DNA of 38,005 nucleotides from DAOUCV01 sp034432095 (GTDB lineage: Bacteria > Chloroflexota > Dehalococcoidia > Dehalococcoidales > UBA2162), in the NCBI GenBank assembly GCA_034432095.1, contig DAOUCV010000091.1:1-38005 (forward strand). The letters run 5' to 3'. Made by a program: the position numbers and the translations under genes. The notes beneath the pieces were generated by a model. The model was not told where the DNA came from. It saw only the letters and a list, made by a program, of their open reading frames with translations, and made no database searches. Numbering within the stretch: the stretch's first letter is position 1; each line of letters starts with the position of its first letter. Below, piece after piece: positions 7,943-15,717 of this stretch.

Positions 7943-8244
7943 ATCTTTCTATGCTGAAACAGGCTCAGGAACTTAAAGCCAGGCTGGATAAGGCTCAAAA
8001 AGAGTTGAGTAAAACTATTATCGAAGCGGACTCAGGTAGGGGTGCCGTTAAGGTCACTATTAACGGCCAGCAGAAAATACTCTCCATCAAAATATCACCA
8101 GAGGTGATAGACCCCAACAAAGCAGAAAGTCTGGAAAAACTGATTTTAAAAGCGATAAGCGAAGCCACCGAAAAATCTAAGAAACTGGCGGCTAAGCAGT
8201 TACGGGGACTAACCGCCGGCCTTAAAATCCCGGGCTTAACCTAA
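7939..8244 (+). CDS. ybaB: YbaB/EbfC family nucleoid-associated protein
   Basis: A 101-residue protein of normal length for the family. YbaB/EbfC dimers bind DNA and are often encoded between dnaX and recR, exactly as here. It shows an N-terminal helix (MLKQAQELKARLDKAQKELSK), then a beta region with GAVKVTINGQQKILSIKISP and a C-terminal helix ending in basic residues. Its ATG overlaps the dnaX stop. Proposed roles elsewhere are nucleoid organisation and association with RecR-dependent repair. Confidence 0.93.
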   Translation: MNLSMLKQAQELKARLDKAQKELSKTIIEADSGRGAVKVTINGQQKILSIKISPEVIDPNKAESLEKLILKAISEATEKSKKLAAKQLRGLTAGLKIPGLT

Positions 8245-8274
8245 GTGGCCTTGCTTGATAAAAACGGGCTGTTT

Positions 8275-8390
8275 AAGAGGGGCAAAGCCCCTCTTCTATA
8301 AAATTCTTTCCCCTTACCAAGGGGAAGGGGATAAAGCGGGTTCCCAGAAAAGTCTTTGATTTTTCTGGTGCTTAAAGGGGGATAGGGTTG
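8275..8390 (+). repeat. Dispersed double-hairpin intergenic repeat, copy A (with an internal insertion)
   Basis: The first hairpin has arms AAGAGGGGC (8275-8283) and GCCCCTCTT (8287-8295) with a 3-base loop. The second has TTCCCCTT (8308-8315) and AAGGGGAA (8319-8326), also with a 3-base loop. A G-rich tail GGGATAGGGTT ends at the recR start. The same arms, loop sizes and tail occur at 12497-12565, and a decayed version at 33476-33552. In this copy a second repeat (8338-8368) interrupts the tail. Confidence 0.75.
8338..8368 (+). repeat. Second dispersed repeat, copy 1 (GGGTTCC...TTTTTCTGG)
   Basis: This 31-base element reads GGGTTCCCAGAAAA, seven variable bases, then GATTTTTCTGG minus overlap, and contains inverted arms CCAGAAAA and TTTTCTGG. 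It matches the minus-strand sequence at 23392-23363 at 27 of 31 aligned positions, with one gap. It lies inside the tail of the double-hairpin repeat, so the two are nested. Confidence 0.6.
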
Positions 8391-9017
8391 AAAGGAAAAA
8401 CAATCATCAGTCAGGCTCTACTGCCAACGGCTGAGCCAATAAACAGACTCATTCAGGAGCTCAATAAGCTGCCGGGCATCGGACCAAAGAGCGCCCAGCG
8501 ACTTGCCTATTACTTACTCCGCGCCCCCGAAGAGCAGGCTAGACTTCTAGCTGAAACGATACTATCGGTAAAGCAGCAGATTACCCTGTGCTCTACCTGT
8601 TTTAACGTTACTGACTCTGACCCCTGCCGCATTTGCTCTAGCGCCGAGCGTGACCGGAGTAAGATTTGCATCGTAGAGCAGCCACAGGACATCCTAGCTC
8701 TTGAGCATACCAGGATTTATAAAGGGCTCTACCACGTGCTCCACGGTGCTATTTCCCCCACCGAGGGGGTAGGAGCCGAGGATATAAGAATCAAAGAGCT
8801 TCTGGAGCGACTCAAGAATAGCCCAGTGGGCGAGGTCATCCTGGCTACCAACACTAATCTTGAGGGGGAGCAAACAGCTCTCTATCTGAACCGCATAATT
8901 TCACCCCTCGGTATCAAAGTTACCCGCCTTGCCCGGGGACTGCCCTTCGGCACCGAACTGGAATACGCCGATGACGTTACCCTCACCCGAGCCATTGAAG
9001 GAAGACAGGAGTTTTAG
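8388..9017 (+). CDS. recR: Recombination protein RecR
   Basis: A 209-residue product that works with RecO (and RecF) to load RecA on gapped DNA. It has the N-terminal helix-hairpin-helix KLPGIGPKSAQRLAYYLL, a four-cysteine zinc finger (CSTCFNVTDSDPCRIC), a Toprim domain starting at ICIVEQPQDILALE, and the C-terminal GLPFGTELEYADDVTLTRA. The best available start is TTG at 8388 behind AAAGGGGG; there is no ATG before the conserved region. That TTG is the last base pattern of the intergenic repeat (ATAGGGTTG), so the repeat appears to supply the start region. Residues 1-13 are longer than the usual RecR N-terminus and poorly conserved. Confidence 0.95.
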   Translation: MKGKTIISQALLPTAEPINRLIQELNKLPGIGPKSAQRLAYYLLRAPEEQARLLAETILSVKQQITLCSTCFNVTDSDPCRICSSAERDRSKICIVEQPQDILALEHTRIYKGLYHVLHGAISPTEGVGAEDIRIKELLERLKNSPVGEVILATNTNLEGEQTALYLNRIISPLGIKVTRLARGLPFGTELEYADDVTLTRAIEGRQEF

Positions 9018-9024
9018 CCCCCAA

Positions 9025-9831
9025 ATGACGCTTGATATGTTTAAACGCATCTTCAGAGGGGTGTCTCTTAAAGTTGAAGATTTATTCCTTTTAGAGTCCT
9101 TTCAAATAAGCTACCTGCCGGGCTATGTGCCAGTGCGGGAGTTTGCCGCCGTCCTGTGGGCGTATCCTCCCATCAAGGTCTTCCTGGAGAAGAAATACCC
9201 CCCAATCGCTGACTTTGTCGAGCGTGTTATGGCAGGATATGGACCAGCAGTCAACGAGCAGGAGCTGGCGGCGTGTAGCGATAAGGTTGTCTGGTCTATT
9301 GCTGACCTGCTCGTTTACAATAAATGCCCCGAGGCTTACGATACCCTAGAATTCCACCACTGGGATTTCCGTGAGATTACCATGATTACGCCCCTTGACC
9401 GGAAGGTAGTTATTGACGGCGGGGCAGGGACAGGGAGGGTGGCGCTTGAAGCCGCCCGAACTGCCCGGCAGGTCTTCGCTGTAGAGCCGGTGGCGCGGTT
9501 GAGGCAGTTCATCCGGGAGAAAGCCTCAAGAGCCGGCCTGAATAATGTGTTCGTCATTGATGGCTTCCTGCATGCCATCCCCCTACCCAACGAATTCGCC
9601 GATGTCCTCATCACGTCTCACGCCCTCGGCTGGCAACTGGAGGATGAATTAAAGGAATTTGAGCGAGTGACCAGAAGGGGCGGCTTCATTATCCACTGTC
9701 CGGGCACAGCAGAAGAAGAAAAAACCGAAGAATATAAACACTCCCGCTTAATCTCGCCTGATTGGCGGTATGAATTTTCTAGATACCGGGAGTCCGACGG
9801 CTGGAAAAGAAAGTACTGGAAGCAACTCTGA
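9025..9831 (+). CDS. Class I SAM-dependent methyltransferase
   Basis: From the ATG at 9025 the protein has 268 residues. It has an N-terminal helical region of ~125 residues of unknown type, then a Rossmann methyltransferase fold. Motif I is VVIDGGAGTGRVALEAA, the acidic residue after strand 2 is in FAVEPVARLR, and a motif IV-like VLITSHALG and later GGFIIHCPG follow. A longer reading from 8929 would overlap recR by 89 bases and begin with out-of-frame recR sequence, so I reject it. The gene sits 7 bases after recR and 42 bases before recO, within the recombination block. Substrate is not recognisable; the arrangement suggests co-transcription rather than a shared pathway. Confidence 0.8.
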   Translation: MTLDMFKRIFRGVSLKVEDLFLLESFQISYLPGYVPVREFAAVLWAYPPIKVFLEKKYPPIADFVERVMAGYGPAVNEQELAACSDKVVWSIADLLVYNKCPEAYDTLEFHHWDFREITMITPLDRKVVIDGGAGTGRVALEAARTARQVFAVEPVARLRQFIREKASRAGLNNVFVIDGFLHAIPLPNEFADVLITSHALGWQLEDELKEFERVTRRGGFIIHCPGTAEEEKTEEYKHSRLISPDWRYEFSRYRESDGWKRKYWKQL

Positions 9832-9882
9832 CAGTGGGCACTCCGCCCGATACGGGAAACGTTAAACACAAGGTTGTTTAAA

Positions 9883-10671
9883 ATGTCCAAGCCACGAACC
9901 TACCAGACTGAAGCCATCATTATTAAGAAGACCAGACTGGGGGAGGCAGACAGCATCCTCACCCTCTATACCCCCCACCTGGGCAAAATTCAGGGCTTCG
10001 CCAGGAGTCTTAGAAAACCAAAAAGTAAGCTTGCCGGGCACCTAGAACTGCTTACTCACAGCCTCGTGTCACTGGCCCGGGGGCGAAACCTTGATACCAT
10101 AACCGGCAGTCAGACAATAAATAGCTTCCTGCCCCTGAAAAGCGACCTACGGCTTGCCTCCTACGCCCTTTATGCCATTGAGCTGGTTGACCGGTTCACT
10201 GCTGAGCACATTGAGAACTATCCCCTGTTCCAATTACTGCTGGAGACGATGCAGCAACTGTGCCAGGCTGACGACAGCGAGCTGGTCTTGCGCTACTTTG
10301 AAATCCACCTGCTCAACGAAGTTGGCTACCGTCCCCAGCTTCAGCAGTGTGTCTCCTGCCGGGCGATACTGGAGCCTATCACCAACTCATTCTGCCCAAG
10401 TGCCGGTGGAGTGCTGTGTCCTGATTGCCGCCAGAGCCAGCCATTGACTTACTCCCTCTCAGTTAACGCTCTGAAGGTGCTACGACTACTACAGGGTGGC
10501 GACTATGAAACTGTCAGCAGGCTGAAAATGAACCCGGAACTATCCCGTGAGCTGGAAGGGGTGATGAGAGCCTACCTTAGATACCTCCTGGAACGAGAAG
10601 TAAAGTCAGCCGCCTGGCTGGATACCTTAAAGGGCGAGACTGGCAAAATAGACCCACATCTTCAGTCTTGA
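9883..10671 (+). CDS. recO: DNA repair protein RecO
   Basis: The 262-residue product anneals SSB-coated single strands and partners RecR in gap repair. The N-terminal OB fold is seen in YQTEAIIIKKTRLGEADSILTLYTPHLGKIQGFARSLRKPKSKLAGHLE. The C-terminal region has a zinc site from CVSC (after PQLQQ), C in SFCPSAGG, and CPDC. I prefer the ATG at 9883 behind AAGG with nine bases of spacing; a TTG three codons upstream (9874) is the alternative. Length is usual for RecO. Confidence 0.93.
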   Translation: MSKPRTYQTEAIIIKKTRLGEADSILTLYTPHLGKIQGFARSLRKPKSKLAGHLELLTHSLVSLARGRNLDTITGSQTINSFLPLKSDLRLASYALYAIELVDRFTAEHIENYPLFQLLLETMQQLCQADDSELVLRYFEIHLLNEVGYRPQLQQCVSCRAILEPITNSFCPSAGGVLCPDCRQSQPLTYSLSVNALKVLRLLQGGDYETVSRLKMNPELSRELEGVMRAYLRYLLEREVKSAAWLDTLKGETGKIDPHLQS

Positions 10672-10696
10672 CTAGCCAGACAAAGTAGCCTACCAT
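10668..10696 (+). promoter_or_regulatory. Predicted promoter for the small membrane protein and lysS
   Basis: TTGACT (10668-10673) and TACCAT (10691-10696) are separated by 17 bases; the -35 box overlaps the recO stop codon. The downstream start at 10729 would have a leader of about 25 bases. Confidence 0.5.
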
Positions 10697-10728
10697 AAAG
10701 TAGCTATATGCACCGAGGAGGACGGGAC

Positions 10729-10953
10729 ATGAGAACCACCGCGCTAATGAATGGAGGACTTATTGGTTTTGGTCTGGGGTTTAGTTTAGCCAGTCTAGCA
10801 CTTTATCGAGTGGTTAGCGATTATTTCCCTAAATATGCCACGACCTGGTATTTTCGAGGGATAGCTATCGTTGGGGGGGTCGGTCTGGCTATCGGCATTG
10901 GGTTTGAAGTTCTTGAGAGAATCAGGAGTAAAAAACAACACGAAGCTGAATGA
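10729..10953 (+). CDS. Small two-helix membrane protein, unknown function
   Basis: A 74-residue protein starts at the ATG at 10729 after GAGGAGGACGGG; an upstream ATG at 10708 has no ribosome-binding site and would place this motif inside the gene. Two hydrophobic segments are visible: about residues 9-27 (GGLIGFGLGFSLASLALYR) and 44-62 (GIAIVGGVGLAIGIGFEVL), both rich in small residues and glycine, as in packed helix pairs. The tail RIRSKKQHEAE is basic, so it likely faces the cytoplasm. I do not recognise the family. It lies 19 bases before lysS and is probably co-transcribed with it. Confidence 0.7.
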   Translation: MRTTALMNGGLIGFGLGFSLASLALYRVVSDYFPKYATTWYFRGIAIVGGVGLAIGIGFEVLERIRSKKQHEAE

Positions 10954-10972
10954 ATAGGTAATAGGTATAAAA

Positions 10973-12487
10973 ATGACATCCAGATTAGAACGTATCGCTC
11001 AACAGCGGAGGGAAAAGCTTGAGCGGATTCGTGCCCTGGGCATTAATCCCTATCCCACTCAGTATCGCCGCAGTCATACTACGCAACAAACGGTCGAGCT
11101 ACTTAAACAATGGGAATCAAAAACTGACGAAGAGAAAGAGGCTGACCGCGTTGCTGGGAAGCTTCAGGTTAATATTGCTGGGCGGATTACGGCAATCAGG
11201 CGAATGGGCAAATCTGCCTTCTTTGACCTTCGTGACGGCTCAGGGAAGATTCAACTGTTATTCCAAGACATACATCGCTTCGCTGAACAAGGCCTTAATC
11301 TGGAGCTATTTAATGATTTGGATATTGGCGACTTCATTGGGGTTCAGGGCTCACTGTTTCGGACAAAAACTGGAGAGCCGACGGTCTGGGTAGCTGATTT
11401 TACTCTACTGGCTAAATCGCTTAGACCTCTGCCCGAAAAGTGGCACGGACTTAGCGATGTAGAGATAAGGTACCGGCAGCGCTACCTTGACCTTATCAGC
11501 AATCCTGAGACCAAAGAGACCTTCAGGATACGCAGTCACGTTATTGCGGCAATACGGCAATTCCTCAACCGGCGAGGATTTTTAGAGGTTGAAACACCAT
11601 TGCTGCAGCCTTCGGCGGGTGGTGCTCTGGCGCAGCCATTCATCACCCACTATAAGGCCCTTGACCAGGATTTCTACCTCCGCATTGCCACCGAGCTTCA
11701 CCTGAAGAGGTTGATTATCGGCGGCTTTGATAAGGTGTATGAGCTGGGTCGCGCTTTTCGTAACGAAGGCATCGATACCAAGCATAACCCGGAGTTTACC
11801 CTCCTGGAGACCTATGAAGCCTACGCCGACTACCACGATGTCATGGAGATGCTGGAGGAGATGGTATCCGAAGTCAGTCAGCAGGTTCTGGGCGCCACCG
11901 AGGTGCGGTACGGCGACAATACCATAAACTTCAAGCCACCCTGGCGACGAATCAGCCTGCGGGATGCCGTTAGAGAATACAGCGGCATTGACTTCGTCAA
12001 ATACCCTACTGCCGACGGACTGCGAGAAAAGATGCGCTCGATGAATATTGAGGTTGACCCGGCAAAGAACTGGGCTAAGCTGGTTGACGAGCTTTTAAAG
12101 ACCTTCGTTGAACCCAGGCTAGTCCAGCCGACTTTTGTCTGTGACTACCCGGTTTCGATGTCGCCATTAGCCAAGAACAAGCCCGGTGAAGAACGGGTAG
12201 TAGAGCGCTTTCAAGCCTTTGCCGGTGGGCTGGAGATTGCCAATGCCTACACTGAGCTCAATGACCCCATCGAGCAGAGAGAACGGTTTATGGAGCAACT
12301 TAAAGAGCGCCAGACAGAAGATGAAGAGAAGTGGACTATTGACGAAGATTTCCTGCTGGCTCTGGAGTATGGGATGCCGCCTACGGGCGGGCTGGGGGTC
12401 GGCATTGACCGCCTGGTGATGCTCCTCACCAACCAGCAATCAATAAGAGAGGTCATATTATTCCCCCAGCTAAGGGAGAAGCCGTAA
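10973..12487 (+). CDS. lysS: Lysyl-tRNA synthetase, class II
   Basis: A 504-residue class II enzyme that charges tRNA-Lys. An N-terminal OB fold for anticodon binding (VNIAGRITAIRRMGKSAFFDLRDGSGKIQLLF) leads to the catalytic domain. There, motif 1 lies around FLNRRGFLEVETPLLQPSAGGA, motif 2 around YELGRAFRNEGIDTKHNPEF, and motif 3 is GGLGVGIDRLVMLLTN. Length and order are normal. It is followed by the double-hairpin repeat and serS. Confidence 0.97.
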   Translation: MTSRLERIAQQRREKLERIRALGINPYPTQYRRSHTTQQTVELLKQWESKTDEEKEADRVAGKLQVNIAGRITAIRRMGKSAFFDLRDGSGKIQLLFQDIHRFAEQGLNLELFNDLDIGDFIGVQGSLFRTKTGEPTVWVADFTLLAKSLRPLPEKWHGLSDVEIRYRQRYLDLISNPETKETFRIRSHVIAAIRQFLNRRGFLEVETPLLQPSAGGALAQPFITHYKALDQDFYLRIATELHLKRLIIGGFDKVYELGRAFRNEGIDTKHNPEFTLLETYEAYADYHDVMEMLEEMVSEVSQQVLGATEVRYGDNTINFKPPWRRISLRDAVREYSGIDFVKYPTADGLREKMRSMNIEVDPAKNWAKLVDELLKTFVEPRLVQPTFVCDYPVSMSPLAKNKPGEERVVERFQAFAGGLEIANAYTELNDPIEQRERFMEQLKERQTEDEEKWTIDEDFLLALEYGMPPTGGLGVGIDRLVMLLTNQQSIREVILFPQLREKP

Positions 12488-12496
12488 GGAGAGTTA

Positions 12497-12565
12497 AAGA
12501 GGGGCTCTGCCCCTCTTCTAAACTACTTCCCCTTGTTAAGGGGAAAGGGACAAAGGGGATAGGGT
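12497..12565 (+). repeat. Dispersed double-hairpin intergenic repeat, copy B (intact)
   Basis: Arms AAGAGGGGC (12497-12505) and GCCCCTCTT (12509-12517) are followed by TTCCCCTT (12527-12534) and AAGGGGAA (12538-12545), each pair with a 3-base loop, then the tail GGGGATAGGGTT. Both stems are perfect and identical to copy A, while the loops differ. The repeat fills the gap between lysS and serS, and the serS ribosome-binding site AAAGGAGG follows it directly. Confidence 0.75.
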
Positions 12566-12580
12566 TAAAGGAGGAAAACC

Positions 12581-13828
12581 ATGCTTGACCTGAAATTTAT
12601 CCGCGAAAATATAGACCTGGTGCGGGAGGCGTTAAAGAAACGGCAGGATAGTGCCCCGCTGGACGAGATTCTGGAGCTTGACGCGGAGCGTCGCCAGAAG
12701 ATACTCGAGCTGGAAGACTTAAGACACGAAAGGAAAGAGGCTGCTCGAGCCGGAAGAAGAGACAAAGAATCTAAAGAAGAGGGGCGTGACCTGCGCACTA
12801 TGATAAAGGGACTTGAGGACGAGGTGAAGAGTCTGGAAAGCCAACTGAACGACCTGCTGCTACAGGTACCCAATATTCCCCACCCCTCAGTCCCCGTAGG
12901 TAAGGGTGAAAGCGATAATGTCGTGGTGCGCTCGTGGGGAGAACTGCCAAAGTTTGATTTTCCGCCAGCCCCGCACTGGCACTTGGGCGAGTCTCTGGGC
13001 ATTATTGATTTTGACCGTGGGGTAAAGCTATCGGGCACCCGCTTCTATGTGCTCAAAGGGTTGGGGGCACGCCTGCAGAGAGCTCTTATCGCCTTTATGC
13101 TCGACCTCCACACCAGAGAGCACGGCTACCTGGAGGTATACCCGCCCTTTATGGTCAAGAGAGAAAGCATGATAGGCTCAGGCAACCTGCCCAAGTTCGC
13201 CGATAACCTGTATCATGATGAAGAGGACGATTTCTGGTTCGTGCCCACCGCTGAGGTGCCAATGACCAACCTCCACCGCGATGAAATCATCCCGCCGGGG
13301 GTTCTACCCCTATACTATGTTGCCTACACTCCCTGCTTCCGCCGGGAGAAGATGTCGGCGGGAAAAGAGACCCGGGGACTGAAACGGGGGCATCAGTTCG
13401 ATAAGGTAGAGCTATATAAATTCACCGAACCAGATACCTCTAACGAAGAACTGGAAAAAATGGTACACGATGCGGAGGAAGTTTGCCAGAGATTGGAGCT
13501 CCCTTATCGAGTGACACAGCTCTGTACCGCCGAACTGGGCTTTGCCTGTACCAAGTCTTATGACATTGAAATGTGGGCTCCGGGCATTGAGGAGTGGCTT
13601 GAGGTCAGCTCCTGTTCAAACTGTACCGATTTTCAGGCGCGGCGGGCTAATATCCGCTACCGCCCTAACCCTGACGCCAGACCTCAGTTCGTCCATACCC
13701 TCAACGGCTCAGGGCTGGCTTTGCCCAGAGTTATGATTGCCGTAATGGAAAACTACCAGCAAGCCGACGGCAGCATCCAAGTCCCTGAAGTCCTCCAAGA
13801 CTTCGTAGGGGAGACGGTAATTAGATAA
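12581..13828 (+). CDS. serS: Seryl-tRNA synthetase
   Basis: A 415-residue class II enzyme that charges tRNA-Ser and the selenocysteine tRNA. Residues ~25-105 form the charged antiparallel coiled-coil arm (ELDAERRQKILELEDLRHERKEA onward) that contacts the long variable arm of the tRNA. The catalytic domain follows, with FVPTAEVPMTNLH, motif 2 in TPCFRREKMSAGKETRGLKRGHQFDKVEL, and motif 3 in NGSGLALPRVMIAVMENYQ. The start is well defined by AAAGGAGGAAAACC. Confidence 0.97.
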   Translation: MLDLKFIRENIDLVREALKKRQDSAPLDEILELDAERRQKILELEDLRHERKEAARAGRRDKESKEEGRDLRTMIKGLEDEVKSLESQLNDLLLQVPNIPHPSVPVGKGESDNVVVRSWGELPKFDFPPAPHWHLGESLGIIDFDRGVKLSGTRFYVLKGLGARLQRALIAFMLDLHTREHGYLEVYPPFMVKRESMIGSGNLPKFADNLYHDEEDDFWFVPTAEVPMTNLHRDEIIPPGVLPLYYVAYTPCFRREKMSAGKETRGLKRGHQFDKVELYKFTEPDTSNEELEKMVHDAEEVCQRLELPYRVTQLCTAELGFACTKSYDIEMWAPGIEEWLEVSSCSNCTDFQARRANIRYRPNPDARPQFVHTLNGSGLALPRVMIAVMENYQQADGSIQVPEVLQDFVGETVIR

Positions 13829-13848
13829 GTGGCGAGAGGAGAAGTAAT

Positions 13849-14154
13849 ATGGAAAGAAAAGAGTATGATGTGGTCATCAAACTGGTTGGCAACCAGAGAC
13901 CCTGCCACATAGGTCACCAGATAGGCGACGAATGGGTCTTTCACTATAAGACACCGGCTGGTATGTGTTCGCTGGCTTATAACGCTATTTACCCATTTGC
14001 CCTGGTGCTTAAGTATGGAGGTACGTTCCCCTGGCAGCAAGACCCGGATGTCGTTCAGGCATCCTGTCCTGATGCCGAAGTTAACAACGTTTTTGAACTG
14101 AGGCGAATACGCAGCTGGAAGTATCATACAGGCATTGGTGCCGAAAAATGGTGA
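13849..14154 (+). CDS. TIGR04076 family protein
   Basis: This 101-residue protein matches the TIGR04076 family by its layout: CHIGHQIGDEW (a Cys followed by a GxxxGD segment), TPAGMCSLAYNAIYPF, a Gly-rich YGGTFPWQQDPDVV, then SCPDAEVNNVFELRR. Three conserved cysteines are present. The family is common in anaerobes and has no established function that I know of. The gene is 20 bases after serS with GAGGAGAAGT in front, so it likely shares the serS transcript. Confidence 0.8.
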   Translation: MERKEYDVVIKLVGNQRPCHIGHQIGDEWVFHYKTPAGMCSLAYNAIYPFALVLKYGGTFPWQQDPDVVQASCPDAEVNNVFELRRIRSWKYHTGIGAEKW

Positions 14155-14232
14155 GTAAAGCTGCGCTGTCACTGAATTAGCAGAGAGCCAGAGCTGAGAT
14201 TGCCATGAATGTGGCTGTCACTGGCACGGGGT

Positions 14233-14260
14233 CTTGTCAAAGGAACCGCTATTTGACAAG
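14233..14260. repeat. Perfect inverted repeat at the end of the cytochrome b5-like gene
   Basis: CTTGTCAAA (14233-14241) and TTTGACAAG (14252-14260) form a 9-base perfect stem with a 10-base loop. One arm is inside the last codons of the cytochrome b5-like gene and the loop holds its stop. No T-tract follows on either strand, so it is not a standard terminator. Confidence 0.45.
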
Positions 14261-14482
14261 TTCTCCCACTACCGGGAACTTCTCTAGAAGACCGCTACCA
14301 TGAGGCGCGGCTCTCTCCAATGCCCCTGTCAGGTCGCAACCTGCACGGTGCACCACATGGTGAATGCCTCCTCTCCAGTGATAGCTGGCGGAGACATCAT
14401 AGACCTTGCCCCGATAGGCGATATAGGCAACGCCATTCTTGCCATCATACTGCTTAAGTTCTTCTTCGGTAAACGTCCTCAT
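14249..14482 (-). CDS. Cytochrome b5-like heme-binding domain protein
   Basis: From the ATG at 14482 the product has 77 residues, all cytochrome b5 fold: EELKQYDGKNGVAYIAYRGKVYDVS, then WRGGIHHVVHRAGCDLTGALERAAPHGSGLLEKFPVVGELV. The probable axial histidines lie in GGIHHVVH and in APHG, spaced as in other short prokaryotic b5-like proteins. A reading from ATG 14503 (84 residues) is possible, but the 14482 start lies one base after the stop of the upstream ZIP gene, which suggests translational coupling. No signal peptide or membrane anchor is seen, so a soluble electron carrier is likely. The upstream partner gene is now broken, yet this frame is intact. Confidence 0.85.
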   Translation of the reverse strand: MRTFTEEELKQYDGKNGVAYIAYRGKVYDVSASYHWRGGIHHVVHRAGCDLTGALERAAPHGSGLLEKFPVVGELVK

Positions 14483-14483
14483 C

Positions 14484-14967
14484 TCAGCCAAAGGCGACAT
14501 CAAGCAACATCATGGTGGCAAAACCAACCATACCGCCCAGAGTAGCCAAATCAGTGTTGCCACCACGCTGAGCTTCAGGCACCAGTTCCTCAATAACGAC
14601 GAATATCATGACGCCAGCTTGTTTTCACACCCTCGGCCTCTTCAGCCCGGAAACCAATGTGGAGATGGGGCAACAGCTTGTCAAAAAGCCGCAGAAACAC
14701 GCCACCGACAAGAAAGCCGCTAACAGCGGGCACCCAGAAAGGTATGCTCTTGCCTTCTGACATCTCGATTGCCGGAGCGAGGAGCGACCAGTAGCTGGCA
14801 GCAATCATCACACTAGCAGCGAAGCCAAGCATGGCATCGAGGACTCTGCGGCTTATGTCCTTAGCCCCAAAAACGGTAGCGGCACCGACGGCCGTCATTG
14901 CCCAGGTGAAACAGGTCGCCAGAAGTGCCTGCATTACTGGGTGTAGACCTTGCCAGACATCAATCAT
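14484..14967 (-). pseudogene. ZIP family metal transporter, broken by internal deletion and frameshift
   Basis: The N-terminal part (start ATG 14967) reads like a ZIP transporter: ALLATCFTWAMTAVGAATVF, LDAMLGFAASVMIAASYWSL, LAPAIEM, GFLVGGVFLRLFDKLLPHLH and EAEGVKTSW. It then stops at 14590 after 125 residues. In the +1 frame, directly at the break, the family's C-terminus follows: AGVMIFVVIEELVPEAQRGG, NTDLATLGGMVGFATMMLLD, VAFG and stop at 14484. About 100 central residues are missing, including the HNxPEG metal-binding helices. The break falls at AGCTGG (14614-14619), which fits both flanks, so a deletion between short direct repeats is the likely cause. Metal transport should be lost. Confidence 0.8.
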
Positions 14968-15051
14968 TCTTTCTCTGTCAGCTATTGCCCAGAGTCTTGG
15001 GGGGAGACCGAATTCCCTTCGACCTCCCCCCTGTTGATAGAATACTTACCT

Positions 15052-15603
15052 TTATTTCAGAAATTTGGAGACAAAAGGAGAAGTCTCGCCACGCCTCAGG
15101 AAGTGACCAGAAGGGCCTTCACCCAGAAACTCGGAGAACCACGATTCGTGCTCTATCTCTTCGTTGAGGATGGACTGAGCCAGGTCATAGGTACGATGGT
15201 CTTTGCCTGCGGTAATATTGCAGATGTTGGTGTATCCCCTGACGGCGCATCTTTCTGCCTCCACCAGAACAGTGAGCATCGCCTTGATATCCTTCGGGTT
15301 CTTCGGCAGAGTAGCCGGAGGGCAGGCGGAGCAGTTATGCAAATCTACCATGCTCTCCGGCAGCTTACCACCAAGCTCATATATCCTGGGCACCAGGGCT
15401 TCAAAGTGGTTGCGGTCTTCTATCCGCGCTGTCTCGGCAATCTCTTTAATAGTCTCTCCGTCAAGCCCTATCAGGTTTGCCCTGAGTATGGTGTAGTAAT
15501 AATAGGTGGTCAGTTCGGCAGCGGCATTGTTGACCAGTAATTCAAGCAGTTCCTTCACATTGATCCCGGCTTTTTGTACAATTTCTATCGCTATTTTAGC
15601 CAT
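15052..15603 (-). CDS. Dps-like ferritin (DPSL/thioferritin type)
   Basis: This 183-residue ferritin-like protein probably assembles into an iron-storing cage that consumes peroxide. Di-iron ligands are visible on the four-helix bundle: E30, E62 and H66 (IEDRNHF), E115 or E117 (VEAER), and E149/H152 (NEEIEH). C91 and C94 (HNCSACPP) form the cysteine pair that marks the archaeal and anaerobic Dps-like group often called thioferritins, rather than standard Dps or bacterioferritin. The start follows AAAAGGAGTTAAAAA. It lies in the oxidative-stress island downstream of the PerR-like regulator. Confidence 0.88.
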   Translation of the reverse strand: MAKIAIEIVQKAGINVKELLELLVNNAAAELTTYYYYTILRANLIGLDGETIKEIAETARIEDRNHFEALVPRIYELGGKLPESMVDLHNCSACPPATLPKNPKDIKAMLTVLVEAERCAVRGYTNICNITAGKDHRTYDLAQSILNEEIEHESWFSEFLGEGPSGHFLRRGETSPFVSKFLK

Positions 15604-15717
15604 TTTTTAACTCCTTTTCTTAAGTTTGTTTCTATTGCTTTTTAGTCGGGTTTTTTGCTTGCAGCTATAGTCGCACCTCCTTATACCAGCCCGCATTGCA
15701 TAAATAGATAAATAGAT

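Noticed and set aside
8929..9024. N-terminal extension of the methyltransferase gene
   Set aside because: It would overlap recR by 89 bases in another frame, and the added residues look like out-of-frame recR; the ATG at 9025 is preferred.
12565..13038. A 157-codon minus-strand frame, rich in Ser
   Set aside because: It mirrors the charged coiled-coil part of serS and is explained by codon composition of that gene.
14950..15540. A 196-codon open frame on the plus strand
   Set aside because: It is fully antisense to the Dps-like ferritin, which has di-iron ligands and a ribosome-binding site; the plus-strand product has no recognisable features.
15604..15717. Possible tiny gene behind an AAGGAGGTG motif upstream of the ferritin
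   Set aside because: No start codon leads to more than a few codons before a stop, so it may be only a leader or a decayed gene.
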